This document shows positions 35,262 to 47,200 of a DNA stretch of 64,000 bases, in pieces. Source of the stretch: Neckera pumila (taxonomy: Eukaryota; Streptophyta; Bryopsida; Hypnales; Neckeraceae); contig OZ018413.1 of assembly GCA_963969595.1 (NCBI GenBank), positions 3,102,501 through 3,166,500 of the forward strand, written 5' to 3'. A program made the translations under genes and the position numbers. The notes under the pieces are model-generated. The model had not been told where the DNA came from. It did no database searches and saw only the letters and a program-made list of their open reading frames with translations. The first letter of the stretch is position 1. Every line of letters begins with the position of its first letter.

Positions 35262-35388
35262 GGCCATTCCTTTTGGGATTGCCACTCAAGTAAACTTCAA
35301 GATTCCAAACGGCCATTCCTTTTGTGATCGCCAATTGAGTAAACTTCAAGACTCCAAAAGGAACGGCCAGTTGAGTAAATTTTAAAAG
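35262..35388. repeat. 49-bp tandem repeat, two units plus a partial unit
   Basis: GGCCATTCCTTTTGGGATTG and GGCCATTCCTTTTGTGATCG start the two units; both continue through GAGTAAACTTCAAG-type sequence, and a third degenerate piece follows. Confidence 0.8.
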
Positions 35389-36608
35389 AACTCCCAAGAT
35401 TACCAAAAAGGGACGTTGTGGAAGAATGTTATGCACGCCAATGACTGAGCAAGCGCGTACAGAACGTCTCAGACTGCTCATCATAGATTTGAGTTGTTTC
35501 AGTGAAGAGGATTTCACTGCTGATTCAGTGCAACTTTCAAAATAATCTCGTTTTAAAAAGGATCGATTTTCTAAAAAGCCGAGTTTTCTCGAGTTTGCGC
35601 CTCAAGAAGCAGATGGAGCTTAGAAATCTGAACCTCTTGAAGTTAATTCGACGACTATGTCAGCACAAGTTCTCTGATTTCGACGCTCTCCAAGGGCTGT
35701 AACCGGCAGGCCATGACATTTGGATCTCGATGCAGCCCATCCTGAAGACAGCTGAACTGAATTGAAGTCAAATTTCGGAGACAACAAGGAACATTTACAT
35801 GTGTAGAATAACCAAGATTTGAAGGGGATAGAGGCAAAGTCAAATGTCAAAGTGCCCACTTGTTGCAGTTTACTTATGGTTTAACAATTATAATTCATTT
35901 CCTCAAGTGGTTCACATGTATATGTAACAAGATTTATCTAAAGTAGATCTTTTAAGTAGTCTTCTATGCATTTTGACTTCAAATGTTTATCTTGGTTAAA
36001 CTAAAGTTCAAAAATTGAAACTGGAAGTAATAACTAGAGGCTACGAGAAAAAAATGCAACCAACCTCCAAACCCTTCACAATTTGCAAATCTATTTACAT
36101 AACAGACCAACAAACACATACCTCCCAACTGATGACAATCATCAAATCTAATTGGAATAGCTTTACAGATTTGTAAACAAGATATGGGTAATGGCACGAT
36201 AGGGTCATTTGTAAACAAGATAGGGTCAATAAAATATGCACATGACGCAATAATAAAATACAAAAGTCATATATATTTCAATATAATTTCAAGGGTCTAA
36301 AAATTTGTAGTTTTGACCCAACTGTAAGTTACGGAACTGTACATGCCAAAGGCTCTTCTCTTCAAGAGATTTCCATCACTAACTACGCATGAATAGTCTA
36401 TGTCTCAATCCCATACATGTGGAACTCTCTTTCCCATCAAGATACTACACAAGTTATGCATGACTGTCAAACATTAAGTGCAAAGCTTACTTAGTACTAG
36501 CCAGCTCTGAAAAGTGTACGCATGATCGCGTCAAACGTGAAGCTTACCAGCCATACCAGAAATGAGTATGCCTTGCACCCTCGAGGAGTGGATGTTAGCA
36601 AAGACCAC
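35389..36608. other. intergenic DNA downstream of the minus-strand gene
   Basis: Short open frames on both strands near 35500-35860 have no recognisable domain. The right part probably holds the last 3'-UTR exon of the gene at 36861-37568. Confidence 0.35.
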
Positions 36609-36727
36609 CTGTAGAAACAATCACATAGCTCTTGTTTAGCCTCACAATCATCCCTACCAAGAATACACCCACATGCGAATTCTACTTTAGCCATAAAACA
36701 CCTAAAACACCACGAGCTCAAACTTAC
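36609..36727 (-). other. probable 3'-UTR intron (119 bp)
   Basis: On the minus strand a strong donor CAT-GTAAGTTT begins at 36727 and a pyrimidine-rich acceptor TTTCTACAG ends at 36609. It lies after the stop codon of the upstream gene. Confidence 0.45.
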
Positions 36728-36860
36728 ATGGTGTTGGACACCAGGAAAAGTCAGACGTCCGCTCGATCTGTACACACCACGAGCTCCTCCATACCGGCCG
36801 CTTTCGGAAAACAGACAAGCACAGTGCAAGTGAACACAATCAAAACATGCCATGCTTTCC

Positions 36861-37568
36861 TCAACTGCCAAGACAAGATTGCGAATCATCGCAAGCATCG
36901 ACGTTGCATGTTAATTGCACTCTTTGCCGAAGCTCGTTAAGCTCTTGCTGCATCAGGAAATGTCGATCTTTCAAGACAAGGTTTTCATCTTCCAAGCACT
37001 TGATGAGACCCTCTTGCCTTGCCGCCTGCAGCTCCGCCATCACGTCCAATTCCCAAGGACGCGTCATCTCGAACCGGTCGAGTCGCTGCTCCAGCTGTTG
37101 CATGGAATCTGCAGGAAGTGAATCTGAAGGGAGCTCCTCATCTTCAACGGTGCTACCACCATCGTCTTCGCTACTCCGGAGACGGATGAGGCCTGTCATG
37201 GAGCCATACCCGTAATCCTCCTCGTAAGTGTCCAACTTGTAACTAGAATCTTTAGGGGTGGACATAAAAGAAAAAGGCGTGAGGGGTACAATCTGAGACT
37301 CTAAACCCCCCGCCTTTCGCACGCGCATAAGGAAAGAGCTGTCGTTATAAGGCGCTCGAGGAACGGATCTCCTCGTGTACCACCTCTTCTTTAGGGGTTT
37401 CATACGCTGGGGTTTCATTACCTTGTGCATGTTCTTATTCTTGTACCTTTGCCTTGCAACGCAACAGTTGCGCGTACCCGGAGGTGTTTTAGGGAATCCG
37501 GCATGATGCGGCCCTAAGACATCCATCGTCATAGCCATAGCCAGAAGCGGCGGTGGTTGCAAACGCAA
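36861..37568 (-). CDS. plant-conserved coiled-coil protein of unknown function
   Basis: A 235-residue minus-strand frame without introns in its coding part. The N-terminal third is basic (KPQRMKPLKKRWYTRRS). Then come two motifs that I associate with a plant-specific uncharacterised family: APYNDSSFLMRVRKAGG (about residues 72-88) and YGYGSMTGLIRLRSS (about residues 119-133). An acidic linker follows, and then a coiled coil with MQQLEQRLDRFEM and ENLVLKDRHFLMQQELNELR. There is no signal peptide or membrane segment, so a nuclear or cytosolic adaptor role is possible but not shown. The stop at 36861 lies 134 bases before a probable 3'-UTR intron, which could make the mRNA sensitive to nonsense-mediated decay. 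A TATA box lies about 185 bases upstream of the start. Confidence 0.75.
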   Translation of the reverse strand: MRLQPPPLLAMAMTMDVLGPHHAGFPKTPPGTRNCCVARQRYKNKNMHKVMKPQRMKPLKKRWYTRRSVPRAPYNDSSFLMRVRKAGGLESQIVPLTPFSFMSTPKDSSYKLDTYEEDYGYGSMTGLIRLRSSEDDGGSTVEDEELPSDSLPADSMQQLEQRLDRFEMTRPWELDVMAELQAARQEGLIKCLEDENLVLKDRHFLMQQELNELRQRVQLTCNVDACDDSQSCLGS

Positions 37569-37752
37569 ACAAAAGCTTACCGGAACACAAGGTGGACAAA
37601 TTCAATTATAATAGCAATGATGTTCGTTATGCTTCACAAACGAAGCTCCAAATACATGAAAAAATAGAAGTAAACCCTAATCCGCACACAAATGGCTGCG
37701 AAAAGCAACAACAAACGTTCAATTGAATGGGATTCAGAGGAGCAATAGGAGA

Positions 37753-37759
37753 CTTTATA
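37753..37759 (-). promoter_or_regulatory. TATA box for the minus-strand coiled-coil gene
   Basis: TATAAAG on the minus strand, about 185 bases before the ATG at 37568. Confidence 0.45.
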
Positions 37760-37768
37760 ATCACACTC

Positions 37769-38093
37769 CGTTTGAGAAGCCGGGAAGCTTGACCGTCACT
37801 GCAGCAGAGTTTTGGTCTTCGAGAGTCTTCGGGCCGTCGGGCGAGAGAAACTCTGCCGGCAACTACAGAAAATTCCCTATTTTGTCGAAAAGGAAAAAAG
37901 AAAAAAAAAAGAAAAAATATGTTAGGTCTATTTTGGTCAGAAATCCTACACTAAACAAAAAAATATAATTAACTCCAACCACTCTAAGTATAGTAAACAT
38001 GTCAATCACCGCACAGACAAAGTTCAAATCCTTCTCCACAATAATGTAGAGATTTGCATGCTGTCAAATTTGGCAAGATTGTTAATTGTCATG
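37769..38093. other. promoter side of the coiled-coil gene, no gene
   Basis: A-rich stretch at 37891-37918. Otherwise nothing is recognised. Confidence 0.4.
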
Positions 38094-38744
38094 TTAACCC
38101 TAAATGCCCAAGGCTTGTTTTGAGTTTCTTGGAATTTGCTCTAACTTGAACAAAATGCTAACATTTTGATAAGTTGTATCAATTTTTTTAAATTGTAACT
38201 GTACAAATTCAAACTAGACATGTAAGAGATCTCATAGGAAAAGAAAACACAACAATATTACTTATGGAGCAAAAGATTATAATGATTGACCATGAGGGTG
38301 TTAAAACTGCAAAAGTGATGTAAAGTATTTCAACCCTCTTATCACAAGTCAAATCTAAAAAGTTGGTGACCAAAAAATTGAGGTTAAAGAGCCTAACTTG
38401 AATAACCCCAATCAATTTGTGGCTTCTTAAAATCTACTCTATAATTTTTTTAAATGAATTTTGTATGCGAATTTTCCTCCAAGATTTAGTGTATTTGAGG
38501 CTCATTTCCAAGAGCTCTCAACACTGCGAGAGGTCAAGATTGCATTGGGTACCCTTGTACAAAATCATAAATAGAAAAATCACTATCATTTGTTTTCAAG
38601 ATTGGAATTTTGATGCTAAAACTAGACTTCAAGAAGAACTTTTTAAAAATATAACCTATTAAAAATAGCAACTTGATTAGGTTTTATTTAACTTCAAAGT
38701 TTTGCAAACACCACATTTGGGTGCCTTGGGCATTTAGGGGTTAA
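38094..38744 (+). mobile_element. TTAA-family non-autonomous transposon, short complete copy
   Basis: TTAA-CCCTAAATGCCCAAGGC on the left matches, as an inverse, GCCTTGGGCATTTAGGGG-TTAA on the right. This is the cleanest terminal repeat of the family in the window, about 17 bp. It is 651 bp and non-coding. Confidence 0.75.
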
Positions 38745-38911
38745 GATTTACCTTCAAAAAATAGAATGCAAAAAGTTTTTTTTATGAAAAATTTATAGGC
38801 AATTTTAGTTTTGCAATTTAAAGGCGATGATGTTTTAGAATAATTGGCATATACTAGAGAGTTTGTTTTTCTTTCTAACTTCTGTTTGTATAGTCAATAC
38901 TTTAAATCAGG

Positions 38912-39007
38912 CTGTTTGTTTGTTTGTTTGTTTGTTTGTTTGTTTGTTTGTTTGTTTGTTTGTTTGTTTGTTTGTTTGTTTGTTTGTTTGTTTGTTTTGT
39001 TTTGTTT
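38912..39007. repeat. (TTTG)n microsatellite
   Basis: About 20 uninterrupted TTTG units followed by two TTTTG units. Frames through it give meaningless repeats on both strands. Confidence 0.95.
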
Positions 39008-39206
39008 GTAGTGTGGACAACTTCCTGACCGTGCGTCCCCCGGCCACGTGCTTGGTATCGTCGGAAAGCTCTCGCTGAGGAGGGGTGCACCGGCTTGGTT
39101 TCGTGGCGTTTGGAGCGGTGGTGCAAAAGTTATTGAATTTCAAAGTATTTATTGATTAAAAAATTAGAAAATTACTTTTACTTTGATTTTGGTGGCGTTC
39201 TTGGTA

Positions 39207-39278
39207 CTGGGAGTGGAACCGGGAGTAGAACTGGGAGTAGAATTGGAAGTAGAACCAGGAGTGGAATCGGGAGTAGAT
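39207..39278. repeat. 12-bp degenerate minisatellite
   Basis: About six units of GGGAGTAGAACC-type sequence with one- or two-base changes. Confidence 0.8.
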
Positions 39279-39859
39279 GAAAATTGGGCCAACGGCACAG
39301 GGTCACACTAGTAGTATATAAGTGACGTATTCAATGGCAATGTTATTAATGTTAAAAAATATATTTTTTATAACCAAAATGGGAATTCTAAAATGTTGCT
39401 AAAGTGATTATATGGATGGTATATGAGTCCTATACTAGACAAAGAGTAGATCATTCAAATAATAATCGTGTCTAGAAGCATCCATATAACCATTTGAGTA
39501 TAGTTATAATACTTTAATTTTGTGTTGGAATATAACATTCTTAAGTGGGTGTATTATAACCTTATGTGGAAACCTCGAAGAAGAGGGTACCCCTTTACAT
39601 ATTAAGGACTGCAAAGCGCCCTTCACACTAAAGGTGAAGAATATTATAATTCTATTAGCAATTCAAAAGGATTTCCAAATCATTTTAGATTGAATTATTG
39701 GACATTTGAGTTAATTTTAAAAAATTATATTTTTATTAATTTGAGATAGATTGACACTGCATAGAATTAATAAAGATAACTATATTCATTTGTCTTATTA
39801 GTGTATGTGACGCTAATTTATCAAAGTCAAACTATCTTAAATAAGTTTATTACCCTAAA

Positions 39860-40152
39860 CATTACATGAGATTCGGAGGTCTTAGAAGGCTCTGATTTCC
39901 CCTGATGTCTGCTGCGTTCCCGCAGTCTGGGAACGTAGCAGCAGCAGCTGGCTGACGTGGTCAAGCGACTGCCACGTCACTTTTTGAAAAAAAAAAAAAA
40001 AAATTTTTTTTGCTTAAAATGATATTTTGATTATTTATTTATTTATTTTGAAAAAAAATTTCTGACACACCCGTATTGACGTTCACTGGATCTCGGCAGA
40101 TCAGGGAATAGGCCTGAAACGGCCCTCCAAGACCCCCAAATATCATCTAATG
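39860..40152 (+). repeat. MITE, CATTAGATGA family, left member of an inverted pair
   Basis: The left end CATTACATGAGATTCGGAGG and the inverted right end CATTAGATGATATTTGGGGG form terminal repeats. Interior landmarks are CGCAGTCTGGGAACG, a TGCCACGTCA segment, an A/T run, TTTCTGACACACCCG and GGCCTGAAACGGCCCTCCAA. It is 293 bp long. Confidence 0.75.
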
Positions 40153-40326
40153 AGACCCAGAGTCCCTTCAGGGGTTTTGAATTTCTAAAAAAATTGAGTA
40201 GGTACCTATGATTTTAGTTTTGTTCTTTATTTTCTAAGTTTTTTCTCCTAAATGTGCTTTCCCACCAGCTTTGTGCACATCTAATTTTTATGATGATTGG
40301 ATACACAATTTTAGAGTTATAAGATT

Positions 40327-40591
40327 CATTAGATGACATTGGAGGGCGGTTTCATGCCCGTTCCCAAACCTGGCCTAATTTTGCGAACAGCTGATACAGA
40401 CTGTTAGAAACAAAAATTCAAATATTTTTTTTCCCAAGTATCATTTTAAGCAAGTAAAATAAAATAAAATAAAAAATGACATGGCAAGGTCTCATCCACA
40501 TCAATCAACAGTTAAATCCTAAATCCTAAACTACAGTCTGGGAACGCAGGATAACTCACAGTTTTCCAAAGGCCTCAAATGTTATCTAATG
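40327..40591 (-). repeat. MITE, CATTAGATGA family, right member of an inverted pair
   Basis: Read on the minus strand it begins ACATTAGATAACATTTGAGG and contains CTGCGTTCCCAGACTGTAG, GCCATGTCATTTTT and GCTTAAAATGATA in the same order as the copy at 39860. It is separated from that copy by 174 bases. Confidence 0.7.
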
Positions 40592-41089
40592 TTTTTTAAT
40601 TCTTGGATTGGAGGTCGAAGGCAGGGCAAGCTAATTCTCATTGACTTCTATTGTGGGGATTTGCAGAGCAAAGAATGGAGCTACTACCTAAGCAACAGTT
40701 ATAGTAGAAGACAACATGCTTCTCAATCAATCTATATATGCTTCATCTATACTAAATGGAGAAACCTCTAAATTCAAATCATGGCATAAGTGGCAGGTCA
40801 TCATTAGGAGAAGAATAGGCCACAATAAGGTTGCCAAATTTGGACTACCAATGCACAATAGATTGTTTGTCATAGTTTCTCAAGGGGAGGTGGCCTTCTC
40901 TAGGTCCTATTCTTTCCCTGGTGTGGAACTTCTAAGAAAGAGGGATGCTTCGACATTCCCAATGTTGGGAACTCTGTCCGGGAACAAATTAAAGTTGAAT
41001 GAGAACATCATTGACTACATTTTTTAGAGTTGCCCAATGTCACTTAAACAATTTTGTGATAGCATTGACCCTCTAATTTGTGTACAAAC
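40592..41089. other. intergenic DNA, no recognised gene
   Basis: One 103-codon plus-strand frame (40716-41027) has no domain and no coding bias that I can see. Confidence 0.35.
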
Positions 41090-41644
41090 TTAAGAATGTA
41101 TTTTTTTCCAATTTTTTTTTAATATTGTGAAAAATGATTGAATCTTTCAATCTACTACTGGGATTTTTGGAATTTAAAAAAATTGTAGCAGAAAAATTGA
41201 TTTCAAAAAGATGTAGCGTACTGTCATTTTTTACAACATAGTTGCATTAGGAGATTTTATTGGAAGTAATTTAAATCTCCTTAACTCTTGGAAATTAGTG
41301 GAAGTGTGCCTAACATGATCTAGAATATGATAAATTATTAAATTCAAAATCCATAGTACAAAATTTTTTCTCAAATGGTAGTCACAGTCATTTGAAATTA
41401 TCGGATATGGTCAAAAAATAGTTTTCACTTTACTTCAAGTACTAGTTTCTTCTAATTTATAGAATCAAATGTCAAAAAAAACTTATGACATGTTTGCATA
41501 CAAATTAAGTACAAGATCTTTTGATTAGATTCTATAAAAAATCATATTTTTGTTTTTATGGCCTCTTGTATAGCCTAAGAGAGTAAAAATGGAAATTTTG
41601 GGTGGTTTTCAAAGGAAAAAATGCATTGGCCTTAAAGGGGTTAA
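41090..41644 (+). mobile_element. TTAA-family transposon, 3' half
   Basis: The right end GCATTGGCCTTAAAGGGG-TTAA and the preceding 500 bp match the right halves of the copies at 13032 and 60551. The left end was not found, so the start is approximate. Confidence 0.5.
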
Positions 41645-44293
41645 GTTAAAATCAGCGTATCAATTTACTATACCAATCTTTCCTTGAAAATAATATTTTG
41701 AGCTGACGCTAATTTATAGTTGATACAAATCTTGTACCGTTAGTAATAAGACAAACTAATGTACCATTTATGATTGACTCTTTTCTAGTTTTTTTGTCTG
41801 TGTTTTGTACATGAAGTGGCCGAGCTTTGCAATATTTTTCTATCCGTTCTGCTTCAAACAAATTGTTTACCTTTGGTTAAAAAGTCGTATATTAGATGAA
41901 AAGCTTGATCACATACTTTAATTTTTAATTCAAATAATCCTTAAATACTATGTGGTTGGAAATTTTATGGATTTGGTCAGATAAAATTGGCCTCAAATCA
42001 ATTTATGTAATACAACAAACAATTACATATCATCCAATCAATTCCTTATTTAATGTAACAATACCTAAAAGCAACATTGTTTTTGGTTCCTACCACGTCT
42101 AAGGTTGATTTATCCAATTGCAAACTTTGATGAGATTATTAGTGAACTCAAGAAAAATACAACCCAAGTGGTTTTTGTCATGAGCTTTGATGGATGAACT
42201 AATTCATGATGAAATGTGCACTAACGTACAAGTAGATTGCCTAAAGGTACATATCTCTGGATGGTGGATTTGAATTGGTCCCACATTTGCAAAAAGAAGG
42301 GATCAAATACAAATTTGCATCACTTGAGGTGTTCATTTGTGTCCATTCCCTCTTTTTGCAAAGGTGGTGCCAAAAACTCCATTTAGGAAGAAGCAAACTT
42401 GACATGCTTGGATTGCATGTAACATACTTTGTTGATATTCTAAGAAAATTCAAGTACAATAAGCCTATGTCTTGTAGTCATTCCTAAAAGCATTCTAGTA
42501 GTGTATGAATTCAAATGCTTTTTGAATATAGAAAGAGCTGTACATTATTTTTTGAGAATAAATATTGAATAGATTTTTTAATATGATTTTACAATTAACT
42601 CAAATTGCTTGTGCTTGAGATTCCTGCTTTTGGAGGTAAAAGAAGTGAAGGAGACTACAAAAATGTCCAATCGAGATGTTTATTATATTTTCTAATAAAA
42701 TGGGGCAAATTTTAATGTAAGTTCTTTTTTAATGATTGACTATGATCCTTTTGGCCCAATTGTTATCTAGAGTCTTAGTCACACCTTCCTTTAAGCGTGG
42801 ACTTTATATATATATTGATAATCATATGCATTTTGTATATTATTGGTGAATTAATAATGTATTTTGTGATATTTGATACCTTCTATAGCTAAGAATGCAA
42901 CTAATGACTCTTGTACCAAAAATCTGTATCATTTGATTCATTTGTACAAAATTCTAAATTGGATACGATTACATATAATTTAAAACTACTTATTAAAAAA
43001 GACCACTTTTGGCTCCTATAGGACCTAAGGATTAAAATCATGTGATACATAGTGCATATACAAAGGCATTATTGAAAGCATTCATTTCCAAAAACTTTAT
43101 TGCAATTATTTACAGGAGTGTGCAATTAGATAGGTATTCGTGTACAAATTCACAGTCCAAATAAAGAATGTGGTAATATTGAGTGCATTATAAGCTACAG
43201 GTTTGAATACTTCACCTACAAACAAGCTTGACTTCTATATACTCGCAAAACTTGCATTAAAGGAATGTATCTGGGATTTGTAAATCACTGTTAGAAAATT
43301 TCATTTGCATTTTGTATATTGTGTGTTTATTAGCAAAATTGTCATGTTTTGTGGGTTGCACTTATGATTGGATGTTACAAGATCATCCATCGAAATCAAA
43401 CATTTTCAAAAGTGGTATTGGAATATATATGTGCATGAAGGTTAATTAGTTTTAGTATTTCCTTTCCAAAATTGGATTTCCACTTCAAATTTCTCGAGGT
43501 TCACACCATCCGAAACCAAACACAAAATGACATTTGACAATTTTTGACAAAAGTGCTTAGTTCATTCCGACTTTAACCCTCTAATAGGTAAACTTTGTAT
43601 CACTCAAGGTTCATGTTTTGATGTAGTGTCCAAAGGTCCCACAATTGGTTTTGAAGAGGAAAGAAAAGAAAAATGACTCTTAGACTACCGATATATACCT
43701 TTGCTAGAAGAGGGACTTTATAATACCGTACCTCTGATATCTAATTGGTTCAAGAGAAAAAGTTGAAGGAGTGCAGTAGAGGGGTGTGGGGGAGTAGGAG
43801 GATTAGCGCATGTCCACTCGATTTTAGGAAGAGGTAATCTTAGATTGCTTTCTATTTGCGTTTGCACAGAAACCTAACAAGACACAACGCAAATGAAAGC
43901 AACCGAAGCGCAGGATCACACGGTGTCCCCTAAAGTTGCAAAGCAAGTTTGGTAGTAAACGAAGCAACCTCATATTCTACATTTGCATCACCGCATTCGG
44001 AAATTCTAACAACTGGGAAGAGAAAACCCCTCTAAGCTTACCTGTGAACACAATTTTTAGGTTTGGGAACACTGTAAGCTTAATCTAATCCCAGACATGC
44101 AATCCACTTGAAAGTTGTGCGCCACCCACTTAAAGTTCGCCTTTCAGACCCCAAATGCCATTGGTCATACCATTTTTTTTATTAAAAAATATTTGAAGGT
44201 TTGAAGGTTTGCTTGAATTTGGACGGGAATTAGGGTTGTGGGCGATTGTCGTTGGGGGTGAGGGTTGTTCAGGTCGTGCGAGAGATTGGAACC
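41645..44293. other. AT-rich intergenic DNA ending in the promoter of the aldo/keto reductase gene
   Basis: No gene is recognised. It contains the small hairpin at 42281-42367. From about 43750 the composition becomes more balanced, consistent with a promoter and leader. Confidence 0.4.
42281..42367. repeat. short imperfect hairpin, miRNA-precursor size
   Basis: Left arm 42281-42314 (CCACATTTGCAAAAAGAAGG) pairs with right arm 42334-42367 (CCCTCTTTTTGCAAAGGTGG) with few mismatches and a loop of about 19 bases. Confidence 0.5.
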
Positions 44294-47200
44294 ATGGAGG
44301 GCATGAATGAAGCTGGCATGAGCAATGCAATTCCGAGTCCGGGGACGGAGACGACGGAGATTGTGAAAAACGATGGCAGCTGCATTCCGCTCCGGAAGCT
44401 TGGCAGCTTCGAAATTCCGGCCATCATCACTGGTAGCCTTCGTTTTTTGATGCTTTTGAGATTTGTGACCCAATTCGATGTCGTTCCGCATATTATGTTT
44501 GTACCCAATTGATGTCTTCTCCATGGATTGTTGCAATGGATACGCAGTGTGTTGTCTCTCATTAGGTCGTGGGTTGAGCAATGAACGTCGTCCTATTCTT
44601 GCTTCTTGTGAACACCGAGAAAGGAGACGAAGAATATGCAACTTAGATATCGTACTGCATGTTTCCTTCAGATCACAAAAGCTTTACTCCTTCACCTGAC
44701 TCTAATTCTGGGACGCATGTTACAAGGCCCAAATTGGACCTCGTGTTTAGGTCATTTTACGTGTTTGATGCGGAGTAGAACATATGCGGATTTGCTTATG
44801 TTTAATCTTATTTATTTTTGGACGGACGCTTTGCCATGTTCTTCACTGATTTAGGTCATATAAGATTGCTACTATTTCAATCATAATTTTTCACAATTTG
44901 ATCGACTGAATTGTCATTTTTAAACCACTAAAGTGTGCCATCTTTGTGAGCTTTTAGAGATGTTCACCTTCTAACAGGCTTTTTGATTCTTTCGTTCAAG
45001 TTATTCTTTGGATCCTATTTTCTCTGAATCTTTATTTGATTTTTGGTCTTCTGAACAGGAATGTGGCAGGTGGCTGGAGGACATGGAACCATTGATGTCA
45101 AGAAAGCGGTGAACGAGATGAAGCTCTATGCTTTTGCTGGCCTCGGAGTTTTTGACATGGCTGACATATGTAAGAATATCCTTCAATCGAGCAATTCTAC
45201 AACTGACTGGTGGAGATCCAAACCAGTCAAGTTATTTAACACTTAATGCAGTGAGATCTCATTTTATAATGACCAATTTGATTGATCATGTCGAGAAAAG
45301 TGTACTTCCGAAGGGGCCTGAATTTTACATTGCTTGAATCAATGAAGAACATTGCAGGTGTTGGTTAAAGAGTAAAATGAAATTGAATAAAAGAAAGTTT
45401 CCTCAAGGTCCACTCAAAAGTGCTAAAAAAATTGTAAGCCGAATTTGGGCATTTTGATATCTGTGGGGTTAACCCATTACACCCAAATGACGCTAGCAAA
45501 TTAGCGGGTAGTCTTCTTGAGTGCTCTAGCCTAAATGCTGTTTGTGTTTTGCAGATGGACCTGCGGAAGAGATATACGGCATGTTTTGCCAGGAATATTG
45601 GGGCTCCAAGCCAGTCCGTGGCTTCACAAAATTTGTTCCTCGCTATGGTATGACTGTTTCGAGTGACGGAATGTGTCTCTTATTGTTTCTATCACCTAGT
45701 GGCGCTTTTAAATTGTACCGATTGAAGCAATTAGAATTCCTACACCTTGGGTGGTTCCAAATCAATTTACATTCGGTTTACCTCATTTGTTCAATGCCAA
45801 ATTTACACTAGTTCTATAAGAAAGAGCATGAAGTTGTGGTGCTTACATGGCTTCTATTTGGCATGCTAAAAGTATTTGAGGTAACAAGATTTCAAACTAC
45901 CTCTCGGAGGTGAATCAGGCACTTATTACCTCAACTATAATGGATTATTTTCAGCGTGTTTTCTCACCTCTAGTTGAACATGATGTTGGTCCAAATTTTA
46001 AGCTTGTTATCTCAAACTTTTTGGTTTGACTTGTTTAATCAAAATTTACCCTTGTGTTAACTCTTCAAACATGTCCTACTCACTTCAAGACTTGTCTGAC
46101 TTGTGTTGGTGCAGGCAATAGTGGCGCCGACACACGATCAGTGGTGGAGGCCGGTATAGATCGATCTCGAAAGCGAATGGGAGTGGCTACCTTGGACATG
46201 GTTCAGTTTCATTGGTACGCTCTGAATGTTGTGTTAAGTGCAACAGACATTATACACACACGTTTGGGACTTGGTTTGCATATTTCGAAACTTTGACTTT
46301 GATTTCCCTCTTATTTGGACAAGAGTTAATTGCAAGTGTCTACCTCAATAGAATGTATTGTTTTCATATGTCTCTTTCCATTTAATCCTCATTACAGTCC
46401 TCAGTACAATCCTCATCGAGTGTAAAATTCAAAACTCTATTCGACAATCTAAAAATGCCCGTGTTCTTATAACCAAATGACAAAATCCTAATCTATATAG
46501 AATGAAGGGCCTGGGCCCCAACATTCTTCAACATGTTTCTCATTTTCATCAAACGCTGGAACTTTCTTAGTCTCCCCCTTGGGGGTATTAACAATGTGCA
46601 AGGCCATCAGGAGGTTTGAGGTCAGCAGAGGTAGTCTGGCTTAATAGATAATTTGTCTGGTCAACTATCTCAGAACTGACACCAAATCTGTTGGGATATC
46701 TCAGCCCTTGCTTGCCTGATGCTCTATAGCAGACATGCAATAATCTTCGTAAATTCAACAGGTGGGATTACAGCGATGGTCGTTATTGTGATGCCATGAA
46801 GTGGCTGTACACTCTTCAGCAAGAGGGGAAAATCAAGGAGCTGGGTCTAACAAACTTCGACACTGAACACATGGCCAAGATAGTTGAGGATTGTGGGATT
46901 CCAGTAGTTTCTAATCAGGTTAGTGATTTGAGATAATCTGTTGGGGTGGTCCTGTGCTTCTTAGAAAGAAAAAGGTGGTCCCTGCTCTTGGTTAATTTTT
47001 TTTCTTTCACCCTTGCGAGGCTTTTGTGATCAGCGATGAGTAAGTCTTTTCAGATGCAGTTAATGACCGTGGTGGTCCTTGGGATAAATTATAGTTGCAT
47101 AAATTTGGATCAAGAAGCTCTAGTCTTTGTTGGACTCTATCAGTAACCAATCACTTAATGCTGACTGTCGCAGGTAGCTTATTCCATAATTGATACACGG

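Noticed and set aside
38863..39143. Repeat proteins encoded by the TTTG microsatellite
   Set aside because: Low-complexity translation of a microsatellite.
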